Shown one piece after another: positions 9,201 to 18,146 of a stretch of 64,000 nucleotides of DNA. Numbering within the stretch: position 1 is the first letter of the stretch; each line of letters begins with the position of its first letter. The stretch is from Indioceanicola profundi (lineage in GTDB: Bacteria; Pseudomonadota; Alphaproteobacteria; Azospirillales; Azospirillaceae). Under the pieces are notes generated by a model. It saw only the letters and a program-made list of their open reading frames with translations, was not told the origin of the DNA and searched no databases. Location: the NCBI RefSeq assembly GCF_003568845.1, contig NZ_CP030129.1, positions 124,001 to 188,000 on the forward strand. The letters run 5' to 3'. The translations under genes were made by a program, and so were the position numbers.

Positions 9201-10567
9201 TCCAGCTGGGCGTCGGACAGCGTGCCGTCGGCGACGAGATGCGGCGGCAGGTGCGGGCGATAGCTCGGCTTGGGCGGTGCCACCGAGGCCATGGCCGCGG
9301 ATTGCACGAGCGTGGTCGGATGCGCCTGTGCGCCGGGAATGCGGATCGATTGCAGCGCGTAGTCCTCATAGAGGACGTCGGTGAGGTGCACGCCTCCGGC
9401 CGGCACCCAGTCGACGGTCTCGTAGGCGAGTTCTTCACCTCCGGATTGGAACGTCGTTGCTGTCTTCGTGGGAGTACGGGTATCGGCAGGCAGGCCGGTC
9501 TCCACACGCCGCGTAGCCTTGCAGACGGGCACCTTCTCGGGAAGCGACACCGGCGAGCGCGGCGGCACATGAGCTTCGATCCACGCGAGCAGCGTGGCGA
9601 CATCGGGCGCCGTGCCCGGCGAGGCCGGGAAGGACGCGGGATCGTCGGCCGGAACCTTGTCGATCACGGTGAGCCGCGTGTCGATTGTCGTCCCGTGCCT
9701 CGCATAGACACGGCCGTCGACGGCGGCAGTGAAGACGATGCGGCCGCACCCCTGCAGGCGGACGAAGGCGTCGCGCCATCTCGGAGCATCGGGCGCGAAG
9801 CCGGCGCCGGTGATGGCGACGAGCCGCCCGCCGGGCGCCAGGCGCGCCAGCGCCGAGGCGACATGGCGCCAGGCGGCGTCCGCCATGCGCCCAGAGACGT
9901 TCGCCATCGCCGAGAAGGGCGGGTTCATCAGCACGACGCTGGGCACGACGCTCGCGTCGAGGTGATCGTCGATCTGGGCGGCGTCGAAACGGGTGACGAG
10001 GGTGGCCGGGAAGAGTGCGGCGAGAAGATCGGCGCGGGCCCCGGCGAGCTCGTTGAGCGCGAGCGTGCCGTCGGCGATCTCGGCGAGGATCCCGAGGAGA
10101 CCCGTGCCGGCGGACGGCTCCAGCACGAGATCCTCACCCGTGATCGCAGCCGCCGTCGCTGCGGCGAAGCCGAGGGCGATCGGCGTGGAGAACTGCTGGA
10201 AAGCTTCGCCCTCTTCGGAGCGGCGTGTGTGCGACGGCAGAAGATCCGCGACCTTCGCCAGCAGCGGCAGCGTGGCGGCCGGAGAACCGGCTTTGCGGAA
10301 AATCGCCTTGCCGTATCTGCGCAGGAACAGGACAGCCGTGCCTTCGCAGGCATCATAGGCGGTCTTCCAGTCCCAGACGCCCTCGGCGTCGGACCCGCCG
10401 AAGGCGGCGTCCATCGCGGCGCGCAAGGTGGGTGCGTCGATGATGCGGCCCCGTTCGAGATGGGAGAGGAGCAGACCGGCGGCATCGAAGATGCGCGGAG
10501 CGGGGTGGATCGGAACGGCAGGGCGGGCAGCGGCGTCGAGCGCCGCCAAGGGGATCGGACGTGTCAT
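6224..10567 (-). CDS. Strawberry-notch-like helicase with N-terminal methyltransferase-like domain
   Basis: A 1447-aa protein starting MTRPIPLAALDAAARPA; the ATG has GAGG upstream. Residues about 100-300 form a SAM-dependent methyltransferase-like domain, with PSAGTGLLGI at 151-160 and the NPPF motif at about 215-218. Residues about 480-700 form the Strawberry-notch/SNF2-type ATPase, with GDGTGAGKGRQ at 502-512 and FDESHAMQN from about 610. A C-terminal helicase half contains QGLGRTNRTNQAQ. Such fusions are standard large genes of alphaproteobacterial integrative elements and phages, proposed to act in DNA modification or anti-restriction; this role is inferred. It is coupled to the downstream Toprim gene. 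Confidence 0.88.
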   Translation of the reverse strand: MTRPIPLAALDAAARPAVPIHPAPRIFDAAGLLLSHLERGRIIDAPTLRAAMDAAFGGSDAEGVWDWKTAYDACEGTAVLFLRRYGKAIFRKAGSPAATLPLLAKVADLLPSHTRRSEEGEAFQQFSTPIALGFAAATAAAITGEDLVLEPSAGTGLLGILAEIADGTLALNELAGARADLLAALFPATLVTRFDAAQIDDHLDASVVPSVVLMNPPFSAMANVSGRMADAAWRHVASALARLAPGGRLVAITGAGFAPDAPRWRDAFVRLQGCGRIVFTAAVDGRVYARHGTTIDTRLTVIDKVPADDPASFPASPGTAPDVATLLAWIEAHVPPRSPVSLPEKVPVCKATRRVETGLPADTRTPTKTATTFQSGGEELAYETVDWVPAGGVHLTDVLYEDYALQSIRIPGAQAHPTTLVQSAAMASVAPPKPSYRPHLPPHLVADGTLSDAQLESLIYAGEAHAQHLAGAWAVDETYDVVTAATDDHDGAVRFRRGWFLGDGTGAGKGRQVAGILLDNWLKGRRRAVWVSKSDKLIEDAQRDWSALGQERLLVTPLSRFRQGTPIRLAQGILFTTYATLRSDERGAKVSRVQQIVDWLGSDFDGVIVFDESHAMQNAAGSKGERGEQAASQQGRAGLRLQHALPDARVVYVSATGATTVHNLAYAQRLGLWGGEDFPFATRAEFVEAIEDGGVAAMEVLARDLNALGLYQARSLSYAGVEYELIEHRLTPEQRRIYDAYAGAFAIIHNNLDAAMRATNVTGDTGTLNGQAKSTARSAFESAKQRFFNHLITAMKTPSLIGAIERDLENGHAAVVQIVSTGEALMERRLAEIPTEDWNDVQVDITPREYVLDYLSHSFPVQLYEPFTDGEGNLCSRPVFRDGQPVESREAVARRDRLIEKLASLPPVPGALDQIVQRFGTEMVAEVTGRSRRIVRKSGADGRGDRLAVESRAVAANLAETQAFMDDAKRILVFSDAGGTGRSYHADLAAKNRRLRVHYLLEPGWKADAAIQGLGRTNRTNQAQPPLFRPIATDVKAEKRFLSTIARRLDTLGAITRGARQTGGQGLFRAEDNLESAYARDALRRLYLLIVAGKVEGCPLQVFEETTGLKLTDANGARDELPPITTFLNRVLALTIDLQNVLFASFEQLLTARIEGAIASGTYDIGLETLRAERFTVTDRQPIHTHPATGAVTTLLTIAQRERNRPVTLDEALDHLADPRAALLVNDRSGRAAVRIPTTSLIDDDGSVERRVRLVRPMEATNVGLSVMGDTHWVEADRTAFVQAWEKEVASVPEFTDSTIHIVAGLLLPIWKRLPNESTRVYRLQTDTGERIIGRKVSPAWAATAAAAGTIALSPADAFAAVMDGRTVLDLAEGLQLRRARVMGANRIELTGFTETMRDRLKADGLFGEIISWKLRLFVPTDASGPAILAKVLDRFPLERIAEREVA

Positions 10568-11181
10568 GCAGGAGACCTCGGGAGAGCGGGAACGGGCGGA
10601 GCCGATCGGCGCTCTCTCTGACCGCACCGGCTCGAACCCGTCCCGGCAGGCCTCTCGCTCTCATCACGGCATCGTCCTTCGCGTGCGGGCGCTGGCGGCC
10701 GACGGTCCCAACTCCAGCCCAGGAACTGGTTCTGATCCATCCGTTTGGAGGCTAGACTCGCCAACCAAGACAATCCGGATCCGGCCATCCCTCCGCGAGG
10801 GCGCACCCTTGGCAGAGGAGATATGACCATCACGAGGAGGTGACGATGGGAGAAGTTCGGTGGGCGTCATCGAGGTGACTGCCCTCAAGGTCGGCTTTGG
10901 GGCCCGACTCGAAATGCATTCGGTCCTGCTTTCGACGGGGCCGTCCATTGTGTGGCCGACACTTGTCCTCTATGCGGACAATCCGAGCTTTCGCTGCGGT
11001 CGCCCCAATGGCGGGTATCTGCATCTCGCGATAAAGACGATGAGACGATCGGCACGTCGGGCAAAATACAGACCGTTGCCACGCCTGCAGCCGTCGGCGC
11101 CACACTGTGCCGGCCGATTGGAGAGCAACACCGTCGATTTCAACCCAAGCGGCGGGAAAGCTCGCTCGGTTACCGGACAGA
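10568..11181. other. Non-coding gap with partial leader element
   Basis: No convincing gene is seen on either strand in these 614 bases. Positions 10586-10646 hold a weakly paired element (GCGGGAACGGG against CCCGTCCCGG) containing ACCCGTCCCGGCA. It resembles the conserved leaders of the ParB-like and ArdC genes (AACCCGTCACGGCA) and lies directly upstream of the helicase start, so it may be a diverged third copy. Confidence 0.4.
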
Positions 11182-11725
11182 TTAGCGCTGGCTGCAATGC
11201 TTAGGGATCACGCGGTGATGCGGGATCAGCGTGATGTAGCGAAGCGATGGATTGCCGTCCTCGGGTAGCCCATCAGCGATCAGGCTGAAGGCGCGGAACC
11301 TGTTGCCGTCACGATCCCTCGACGTCGAGCCAGACGGGATAATAGCGCCAGCCCGGGACATCCTCGGTCGAGTGCAGCCAGACCATGTCCCGGCGGGTCA
11401 TGCGGTAGAGCACGCCCCAGACCTCGTCGCTTGGCATGGGCGCGATGTTGGCCGGGGCCGACATGCCCTTCGGCCGGCCGTAGAGGTTGAAACGGAGTCT
11501 GTAGCCCGGCGCGCGGCCGACCCGCCATTCGAGAGGCTTCATTTTACGGCGGCCCAGAAAGACGCTGTCGTTCATGTTGGCGCCGAAGGCGAAGTACCAG
11601 ACGTCCTCGTCGGGGTAACCGTCGAGCATCAGGTCCGAGCTCCGGCACCAGAGCCGGGCCAGCGTCCAGACGCGCAGGATGACCGGGAACCAGAGACGTT
11701 TCAGGAAGCGACGAAGAGCGATCAT
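11182..11725 (-). pseudogene. Gamma-glutamylcyclotransferase-like protein, frameshifted
   Basis: The ATG at 11725 overlaps the MFS gene stop (ATGA). The first frame gives a GGCT-fold start with VWYFAFGANMN and runs for 138 codons to WLDVEGS and a stop at 11309. Deleting one G from the GGG at 11316-11318 restores DRDGNRFRAFSL...EDGNPSLRYITLI up to a TAA at 11182-11184. That continuation is what the family shows after WLDVE. The whole gene would code for about 180 aa. The lesion is a +1 insertion, either true decay or a sequencing error. GGCT-fold proteins cleave gamma-glutamyl amines or glutathione; the substrate here is unknown. Confidence 0.75.
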
Positions 11726-12993
11726 TCGGAGACTTCCGGTGCCAGCCGCGAAATGCGCATCAGCAGCGCGAGTTGCAGCAGCGCGGCGAGGATGGCGGCG
11801 AAGAAGACCGCTTGAATGGAGACGAGTGAGACCAGACCGGCGCCCAGCAGCGGCAGCAGCGCGGCGGGCGAGGCCAGCGCGTTGAAATAGGCGGAATAGG
11901 CGGGGCGACGGTCGTCGGGCGAGATCTCCATCAGGTAGCCGAGATAGCCGATGGTCATGCCGTTCATCATCGCGCCGATCACCACGAAGAGCGCCATGTA
12001 GCCGACGAGGCTCGCCTCCAGGCCCAGCAGGAGCAGGACCAGGAGCGGCGCCAGCATTCTGACGACCGCCACGGTCTGCAGCATCCTGAGTTTGCCGGCG
12101 CTGTCCCCGAGCTTGCCCCAGACCGGATTGGAGGCGAGCGCGCCGGCCGTCTGGGCGCCGAGCAGCAGCCCCACATCCGCCGGTGTGACGCCGCTCCTGT
12201 CCGCGGCGACGACATAGAAGGGCAGCGCCATGAGGGTCGCGCCGCCCAACCACTGGGAGTAGAGAAACAGGCGGAACCGGCCGTCGTTCTGCAGCACCTG
12301 CCAGCCGCCGTGGAGGAAGGCCCGCACATCCGGGGGCGCCTGCCGCTCTCCCCTGCGCAGCGGCATCGGCGGCTCTCCGACGGAGACGAAGAGCGAGGAG
12401 GACAGAACCAGGAGAAGGGCGGCGAGCCCAAAAATCAGTGCATAGGCCTGAAGGTCGGGAAGGACGTCGAGGGTCAGGCTGACGAAGGCCGCGACGCCGA
12501 GCGCGAACAGGCCGCCGCCGAAGAAGCGCCAGGCCAGCATCCGGCTGCGCGCCTCCGACCGGATCGAGCGGCCGACGATGTCGTTGTAGGGCACCGCGAC
12601 GACACCGCTGATGAAGGCATAGACCGTCCAGAGAAGCAGAAACGCCGCCCCCAGCACGGCCGGGGACAATCCGCCGCCGAACCACAGCAGGAGAGCGATT
12701 AGGCCGGCCATAAGCGCTCGGCCATAGGCGCCGACGACATAGAAGGGCAAGCGCCGCTCGGCCCGCTCGGCGAGGAAGCCCACGACGAGCTGCGGCAGGA
12801 GCCAGCCCAGCCGCAGGACGGCGCTGGCGAAACCGACTGCGAAAGCGCTGCCGGTGAGCTGGAAGACGAGGCTCGCCACGATGGTCGCCGAGTCGATCGC
12901 CGCCGCCCCGGCCTGGAACGCCGCGCCGGCGCCGGCGATGCGCCAGAACCGGCCGCGCTCACCAGGTAGGACGACCGTGTCAGACGCGGACAT
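11722..12993 (-). CDS. Major facilitator superfamily transporter
   Basis: A 423-aa protein with about twelve hydrophobic segments and the inter-helix loop VVGFLAERAERRLPFY resembling MFS loop 2-3. It starts MSASDTVVLPGERGRF and overlaps the upstream flippase-like gene by 14 bases and the downstream GGCT-like gene by 4. The three genes form a tight operon. The substrate is not visible; the neighbours suggest a lipid, peptide or envelope-related solute. Confidence 0.8.
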   Translation of the reverse strand: MSASDTVVLPGERGRFWRIAGAGAAFQAGAAAIDSATIVASLVFQLTGSAFAVGFASAVLRLGWLLPQLVVGFLAERAERRLPFYVVGAYGRALMAGLIALLLWFGGGLSPAVLGAAFLLLWTVYAFISGVVAVPYNDIVGRSIRSEARSRMLAWRFFGGGLFALGVAAFVSLTLDVLPDLQAYALIFGLAALLLVLSSSLFVSVGEPPMPLRRGERQAPPDVRAFLHGGWQVLQNDGRFRLFLYSQWLGGATLMALPFYVVAADRSGVTPADVGLLLGAQTAGALASNPVWGKLGDSAGKLRMLQTVAVVRMLAPLLVLLLLGLEASLVGYMALFVVIGAMMNGMTIGYLGYLMEISPDDRRPAYSAYFNALASPAALLPLLGAGLVSLVSIQAVFFAAILAALLQLALLMRISRLAPEVSE

Positions 12994-14089
12994 CCGTCTC
13001 CTCCGCCTCCACCCGCGCGCGGCGGATGTCGATGCCGGACTGCCAGAGCACGATGAGTCCGAAGCCCACCACCAGGATAATCGACAGCATCCAGTTGAAG
13101 AGGATCATCAGGAGCGCCTGCTCCTCGGGCACGCCCAAAAGGTTGAAGGCCAGCGCCGAGCCGATGACGAAGCCGCCCGGCACCCGCACGAAGCGCGACA
13201 GCACCAGCGAAAAGCCGGCGAAGACCATCAGGAAGAGATAGTCGAAAGGCGCCAGCACCACGCCCACCGCCAGGCCGGCCCAGAGATAATGCGTGGCCGA
13301 GACGAGCTTGGCCGCGACCGCGCCGACCAGCACGTTGAGCCGGCACCGTGGACTGCGCGGCCAGACGACGCCGTCGCAGAGCGAGCCGCGTAGAGCGGCG
13401 CCGTTCGCCCGGAACCATTTCGCCACCCAGTCGAAGAGCCGGCAGATCACCGGGCCCTCCCGCGCGAACAGAGCCCGGAACCGGAACATCGCCCAAAGGA
13501 GCGCGCCGAAGAGCACAAAGTTCAATGCCCCCGCGACGGCGAGGCCGAGCTCGAGGTTGCCCGCGATCTGTGGCACCTTGCCCGCCATCGCCACCAGCCC
13601 GGCAAAGAGGGCGAAGACGACGCCGTCGATGAAGCGGGCGATGACCGTGGTGGTCAGCACCGTCCCCATCTTCAGCGCTTCCGTCCGGGCGATCAGCCAG
13701 GAGCGCACCAGCGGGCTGATGCCGAGCGGCACCAGCACGTTGGCGCCATAGCCGGCGAGCAGCGCGCCGGTCAGCCGCAGCGTTCCGACCGGCTTCACGT
13801 CGTGCAGGATCTGGCGCCACTTCCAGCCGTTCACGAGCTGCTCCAGCAGGATGGTCGCTGCGAGAACCGCGATCCATCCGACCCGCGCCTCGCCGAGGCC
13901 GGTCACGAAGCGCCCGAAATCAAGGTCGCGATAGAGCCAGAAGATCAGCGCCAGCGCGACGGCGCTGCCCAGGACCGGGGGCAGCCACCGGGTGAGTAGG
14001 CGGCGCGCCGAAGATGTCGCGGGCGGCGCGTTGCCTGGGCCGTGGGGGCTGGGCTTCGAGGGCGCGATCGAGGTTTTGTCCTGTGTCAC
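12980..14089 (-). CDS. LPG-synthase-TM/flippase-like domain membrane protein
   Basis: A 369-aa protein with a cytoplasmic Pro/Ser-rich N-terminus (about 35 residues) followed by eight or more membrane helices. It carries the pattern of the lysylphosphatidylglycerol synthase TM-region family: LEQLVNGWKWRQIL, GYGANVLVPLGISPLVRSWLI and a terminal FNWMLSIILVVGFGLIVLWQ. This family covers the flippase half of MprF and many stand-alone relatives. It lacks the soluble aminoacyl-transferase domain of MprF. It is first in the operon with the MFS and GGCT-like genes. Confidence 0.75.
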   Translation of the reverse strand: MTQDKTSIAPSKPSPHGPGNAPPATSSARRLLTRWLPPVLGSAVALALIFWLYRDLDFGRFVTGLGEARVGWIAVLAATILLEQLVNGWKWRQILHDVKPVGTLRLTGALLAGYGANVLVPLGISPLVRSWLIARTEALKMGTVLTTTVIARFIDGVVFALFAGLVAMAGKVPQIAGNLELGLAVAGALNFVLFGALLWAMFRFRALFAREGPVICRLFDWVAKWFRANGAALRGSLCDGVVWPRSPRCRLNVLVGAVAAKLVSATHYLWAGLAVGVVLAPFDYLFLMVFAGFSLVLSRFVRVPGGFVIGSALAFNLLGVPEEQALLMILFNWMLSIILVVGFGLIVLWQSGIDIRRARVEAEETDVRV

Positions 14090-14162
14090 GTGGCGGGTCG
14101 GTTCTCCTCATCCTTCACGAAGACGTGCCAGCAGGATGCGAGGCCGCCGGCCTGTCGGGCGC

Positions 14163-14756
14163 TCAGCGTCCGCCGCCCGGCCAGGTAAGGAACGGCATGT
14201 TGACCGTGACGCCGCTGTCGCTCAGGGCCACGTCTCCTCCGGCCTCCGCCTCGCTGACCTCCTCGGCCGACTTCAGAATGCGGGCCTCCGCGCCCTCCTG
14301 CCAGCGGACGAGCACGACGCGCCTGAGCGGTGTGTAGTCGTCGGAGCCCGCCGGCCGGTCGAACACGTCGGGCTGAAAGCCGACCGGCCCGCGGGGACCG
14401 TCCGGCTGTACGCCGTTCTCGAAGACATAGACGTGGGCCAGAAGATCGGCCGGGATCTCGGCGAGCGAGGGGACGACCGGAACGGGCGAGCCCATCATGT
14501 CAGTCAGCACGCTGGCTATCTCCGGATCGGAAGCCTCGGTGTGGATGAAGTGGATGTCTTCCCCGGCGGCATAGCCGAAGACAGGCGGCACGCGCGGGAG
14601 GCTCGACATGTCCATGCCGCCCGACATGTCCATCATCGGCTCCATATCCGAACCCGTCGCCATCATGCCGGTCTGCGCCGTCGCAGGCGTTGCGGCGAGG
14701 CCGAGGATCGCAAAAACGGCGGCGATCCCTCTGTTTCTGCAACTTGTCCTGTTCAT
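14163..14756 (-). CDS. Secreted Met-rich protein under a MerR-type promoter
   Basis: The ATG at 14756 gives a typical signal peptide (MNRTSCRNRGIAAVFAILGL, cleavage after ATPATAQ) and a 197-aa precursor. The mature start is rich in Met, Asp and Ser (GMMATGSDMEPMMDMSGGMD), the sort of segment that binds soft metals. The remainder (DIHFIHTEASDPEIASVLTDMM and VYVFENGVQ) resembles uncharacterised periplasmic proteins found beside metal-resistance genes. A MerR-family promoter (14788-14819) lies directly upstream. A role in periplasmic metal binding is an inference from composition and regulation. Confidence 0.65.
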   Translation of the reverse strand: MNRTSCRNRGIAAVFAILGLAATPATAQTGMMATGSDMEPMMDMSGGMDMSSLPRVPPVFGYAAGEDIHFIHTEASDPEIASVLTDMMGSPVPVVPSLAEIPADLLAHVYVFENGVQPDGPRGPVGFQPDVFDRPAGSDDYTPLRRVVLVRWQEGAEARILKSAEEVSEAEAGGDVALSDSGVTVNMPFLTWPGGGR

Positions 14757-14787
14757 GGTGCACCCCCGGATTAGCCGATTCCAGGGC

Positions 14788-14819
14788 ACCTTAGCCGCCG
14801 TACCAAGGTACGGAGTCAA
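14788..14819 (-). promoter_or_regulatory. MerR-family promoter and operator for the secreted protein
   Basis: On the minus strand a -35 TTGACT (14814-14819) and a -10-like TAAGGT (14788-14793) are separated by 20 bases. The spacer holds the perfect dyad CCGTACCTTGGTACGG (14798-14813). The over-long spacer with a central dyad is the hallmark of promoters that MerR-family activators untwist. It sits between the end of the second merR and the secreted-protein gene. Confidence 0.8.
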
Positions 14820-14841
14820 TGGAGCCGGCAGACTTTCACGT

Positions 14842-15249
14842 TCAGGCGTTCCGCTCCAGCGCCCCGAGGATCGAGCATGCGCCGAGGTTTGCGTCGCCGG
14901 GGCAGGCGTCGATCAGTTCGTCGAGAACGCCGGCGATCCCATGCAACTGGGTCAGGCGCTTCTGCACCTCGGCGCGCTTCTGTTGGGCGAGCCTTCGCAC
15001 GTCACGGCAGGTCGCGCCCGGCTGAACCCGCAGGGACAGCAGTTCCGAAATCTCGGCCAGCGAAAATCCAATCCCCTGTGCATCCTTGATGAAGCGGATG
15101 CAGCGCACCGTGCTCGGCGCGTAGCGGCGAAACCCGCCATCGGCGGGCTTCGGCGGCCGGGCGATCAGACCTCGCCGCTCGTAGTAGCGGACCGTCTCCA
15201 CGTTCACCCCCGCGGCGCGTGCGGCCTGGCCGATCGTCATGTCATGCAT
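14842..15249 (-). CDS. MerR-family metal regulator (Hg(II)-type cysteines)
   Basis: A 135-aa regulator starting MHDMTIGQAARAAGVNVETV, with AGGAGG just upstream. The winged-helix region contains VRYYERRGLI. Three cysteines follow the mercury-sensor layout: one in the dimer-helix region (GATCRDVR) and a pair spaced by eight residues near the end (CPGDANLGAC). The gene is followed within 30 bases by a MerR-type promoter driving the secreted Met-rich protein, which is its most likely target. It is a different paralogue from the MerR at 19307, and having the operator downstream of merR instead of divergent is unusual. Confidence 0.85.
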   Translation of the reverse strand: MHDMTIGQAARAAGVNVETVRYYERRGLIARPPKPADGGFRRYAPSTVRCIRFIKDAQGIGFSLAEISELLSLRVQPGATCRDVRRLAQQKRAEVQKRLTQLHGIAGVLDELIDACPGDANLGACSILGALERNA

Positions 15250-15349
15250 GGCTCCTCCTCTGCCTGCGCCGCCCAGTGGCGAGCGTACGAACCCCGCGTG
15301 CCGATGGCTGCCCGGCATCTGCACGCGTTCTCTGGCGCGATGCGAGAGC

Positions 15350-16723
15350 CTAGAGCATCGACGATATGTCCGAGGCGCCGCTCGGATAGGCGAACATCGT
15401 GTCCGCGAGCTGATCCACAGTCAGCCCGTGCCGAACCGCGAGCGCGAAGACGTTGATCACCTCGTCGGCGTGGGGGCCGAGCAGGTGCGCGCCGAGGATG
15501 CGGCCGCTGCCATCCTCGATCAGCACCTTGTGGCCCATCACCGTCTCCGCCGCCTGCCGAGCGGTGAACCAGCCCGGCGTCCTGTCGCAGGTCACGCGAA
15601 ACGTCAGCCCCTCCGCACGCGCCTCCTCCTCGCCGAGGCCGACGCGGGCCAGCGGCGGGATCGTGAAGACCACCGAAGGAACGCCGTCGTAGTTCGGCCG
15701 GCGAGTCTGGCCCTCCAGCAGATTGGCCGCCACGACCTTGCCGTCATGGTTCGAGACCGGGGTCAGGGGCGGTCCCATCTGCGCCGCGTCGCCGGCGGCA
15801 TGGACCGCGGGGTTGGACACGCTCTGCAATTGATCGTTGAGCGCGATCCGGCCGTCCCGCAGCTCGACCCCGCCGGCAGCTAGGTCGAGGCTGTCGAGAT
15901 CCGGGCTACGGCCTGCCGCGTGGATGACGAGATCGGCCTCGAAGGTCATCTCTTCATCGTTTGCCATGGCGGTGACGACAAAGGCGCCGCCGCGCCTTTC
16001 TACCCGCGTCACCTCGGTGCCGGTACGCACGTCCACACCAAGCTCGGCGAACTTCTCCATCAGCCAGCCGACGAGATCGGGGTCGAAGCCCTTCAGCATC
16101 CGCTCGCCGTGCTGGAGGATCGTCACCTCCGCGCCAGCCCGCGCGGCGATATGAGAGAACTCGGCCGCGATGTAGCCGCCGCCGACGAGCAGGATCCGCC
16201 GCGGAAGGCTCTCCATCTCCAAGAAGGCCTCATTGTCGATCAGGTGCTCTTCGCCTTCTATCCCTAGGCGAACGGGTTCTGCTCCCGCAGCGACGACGAT
16301 GTGTTGGGCCTCCAGCCTCCTGCCGTCGACCTCGACAGCGTTCCTCCCGACAAAGCGCGCGCGTCCATGGTAGCTGTCGATCCCGGCCTCGGCGAAGCCG
16401 CTCTCCTTCTTCTCCGGCACCGGATCGGTGAAGCCGCGCTTGAACGCCATGAGATCGGTCCAGTCGATCGCGACATCGCCCGCCACGCCCTTGCCCCGCA
16501 TCCGGGTGGCATGGTCGACTGCGCTCGCACCGCCGATCAGCATCTTTTTTGGATCGCAGCCCCTGAGCGCGCAGGTGCCGCCGTAAGGGCGGAAATCGGT
16601 CACCGCCACGCTGCGGCCGGCGGCCCGCGCCTTCCTGGCCACTGTCGTCGCCGCCGTGCCGGTGCCGATCACAACCAAATCGTAGTTATTGCTCAACTGC
16701 CCCGTTCTCCCGCTACCCGGCAC
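15350..16723 (-). CDS. FAD-dependent pyridine-nucleotide disulfide oxidoreductase, MerA-like paralogue
   Basis: A 457-aa flavoprotein with the FAD motif VVIGTGTAATT, the redox centre GGTCALRGCDPKK, the NAD(P) motif GGGYIAAEFSH, the second FAD motif HAAGDAAQM and a C-terminal interface domain. The active site has the two-cysteine pattern of glutathione or mercuric reductase-type enzymes, but the C-terminus lacks the vicinal Cys pair of MerA. The GTG at 16723 overlaps the merA stop by 11 bases; a TTG at 16696 is an alternative start. It is probably the last gene of the mer operon. It may supply reducing thiol turnover or act on another metal; this is inference. Confidence 0.8.
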   Translation of the reverse strand: MPGSGRTGQLSNNYDLVVIGTGTAATTVARKARAAGRSVAVTDFRPYGGTCALRGCDPKKMLIGGASAVDHATRMRGKGVAGDVAIDWTDLMAFKRGFTDPVPEKKESGFAEAGIDSYHGRARFVGRNAVEVDGRRLEAQHIVVAAGAEPVRLGIEGEEHLIDNEAFLEMESLPRRILLVGGGYIAAEFSHIAARAGAEVTILQHGERMLKGFDPDLVGWLMEKFAELGVDVRTGTEVTRVERRGGAFVVTAMANDEEMTFEADLVIHAAGRSPDLDSLDLAAGGVELRDGRIALNDQLQSVSNPAVHAAGDAAQMGPPLTPVSNHDGKVVAANLLEGQTRRPNYDGVPSVVFTIPPLARVGLGEEEARAEGLTFRVTCDRTPGWFTARQAAETVMGHKVLIEDGSGRILGAHLLGPHADEVINVFALAVRHGLTVDQLADTMFAYPSGASDISSML

Positions 16724-18137
16724 AACAACTCAGCTTGGCCACGTCCTGATCGAACGTCTGCGCGGCGAGCTTCAGCCCTTCGACCGTCGTGAGATAGGGG
16801 AAGATCGTCGCGGCCAGATCCTCGTAGGTCATGCCCGCCTTCAGCGCCATTGCGGCGGTCTGGATGCTGTCGGCCCCCTCGGGCGCGAGGACATGCGCGC
16901 CCAATAGCCGCTTGCTCGGTCCGTCGGCCACCAGCTTGATGAGCCCACGCGTGTCCCGCGCCGCCAGCGCCCGAGGCACATGCTCGAGCGGCAGGACCGA
17001 CGTTCTGACATCATGCCCGGCCAATTTCGCGGCGGCCTCGGTGAGGCCAACGCTCGCGACCTGCGGGTCGGAGAAGACCACCGCCGGCATGGCGGCGTTG
17101 TCGTAGATCAGGCTGTCGCCGTTCATCGCGTTCTTCGCCGCGAGCCTGGCGCCGTAGGCAGCCATGTACACGAACTGGTCCCGCCCCGTGACGTCGCCCG
17201 CGGCGTAGACGCCCGCCCGGCTGGTGCGCATCCGGTCGTCGACGACGATCCCGCCCCGCGGATCGGTCTCGATGCCCGCGTGTGCAAGTGCGAGAGTCTC
17301 GGTATTCGGCGTGCGGCCCGTCGCGAGCAGAAGCTCGTCGGCGTCGAGCGTCTCCTCGCCCGCTTCGGTGTTCACCGTCAACGCGATCCGGCCTTCGCGG
17401 TCCGCGGCGCGGGCGTAGGACCGGACCGTCCGGACGTTGATGCCCTCGCCCTCGAAGGCGCGCGTCAGGGCGGCTGCGATCTCGGGCTCGGCTGCGGGCA
17501 GGAGCCCGCGCCGCGACACAACGGTGACCTTGGTGCCGGCGCGGGCGAAGACCTGCGCCAGCTCGACCCCGATATAGCCGCCGCCCATGACGATCAGCGC
17601 ACACGGCTGATCCTGAAGCTCCAGTATGGACGTGCTGTCGTGGTGGCGCACCGCATCGAGGCCGGGGATGTCGGGCACATGGCTGCGCGCGCCGGTGGCG
17701 ATGATGACTTTGCCGGCAGGGACAACCTCGCCGCCGACCGTCAGCGCGCCCGTCTCGGTGAACGCCGCGGCGCCTTCCAGATAGGCGATGCCGTTGTAGT
17801 TCGGCAGGACGCCGATGTATTTCGATGCCCGCAAGTCGTCGACCAGCGCCTGCTTCTGCCGGATGAGGGCGCCCCAGTCGGCGATCCGGGCCTCTGCCTC
17901 GATCCCCTCGAAGCGACGCGCCGCCCGGGGCGCGTGCATTACCTCCATCGCCCGGATCATCGTCTTCGAGGGGACGCAGCCAACATTGACACAGGTGCCG
18001 CCGATCACCCCGTGGCCGATCAGGGCGACGCGGGCGCCGTCCTCCGCGGCGGTGATCGCGGCCGAGAACCCGGCGGAGCCGGCCCCGACCACGGCGAGGT
18101 CGAACGTCCCGTTTCCGTTAGCGCAGCAGTCCGACAT
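16713..18137 (-). CDS. merA: Mercuric reductase MerA
   Basis: A 474-aa flavoprotein with VVGAGSAGFSA, the catalytic GGTCVNVGCVPSKTM motif, the NADPH motif MGGGYIGVELAQVF, VYAAGDVTG and the C-terminal Cys pair (KLSCCAG) that hands Hg(II) to the active site. It reduces Hg(II) to Hg(0) with NADPH in the cytoplasm. The N-terminal HMA domain found in many MerA proteins is absent; the short start MSDCCANGNG keeps only a CC pair. It lies 9 bases after merF. Confidence 0.93.
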   Translation of the reverse strand: MSDCCANGNGTFDLAVVGAGSAGFSAAITAAEDGARVALIGHGVIGGTCVNVGCVPSKTMIRAMEVMHAPRAARRFEGIEAEARIADWGALIRQKQALVDDLRASKYIGVLPNYNGIAYLEGAAAFTETGALTVGGEVVPAGKVIIATGARSHVPDIPGLDAVRHHDSTSILELQDQPCALIVMGGGYIGVELAQVFARAGTKVTVVSRRGLLPAAEPEIAAALTRAFEGEGINVRTVRSYARAADREGRIALTVNTEAGEETLDADELLLATGRTPNTETLALAHAGIETDPRGGIVVDDRMRTSRAGVYAAGDVTGRDQFVYMAAYGARLAAKNAMNGDSLIYDNAAMPAVVFSDPQVASVGLTEAAAKLAGHDVRTSVLPLEHVPRALAARDTRGLIKLVADGPSKRLLGAHVLAPEGADSIQTAAMALKAGMTYEDLAATIFPYLTTVEGLKLAAQTFDQDVAKLSCCAG

Positions 18138-18146
18138 GGATGTTTC

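Noticed and set aside
10860-11204. 114-codon plus-strand frame upstream of the helicase
   Set aside because: No ribosome-binding site, no family motif, and comparable frames exist on the other strand.
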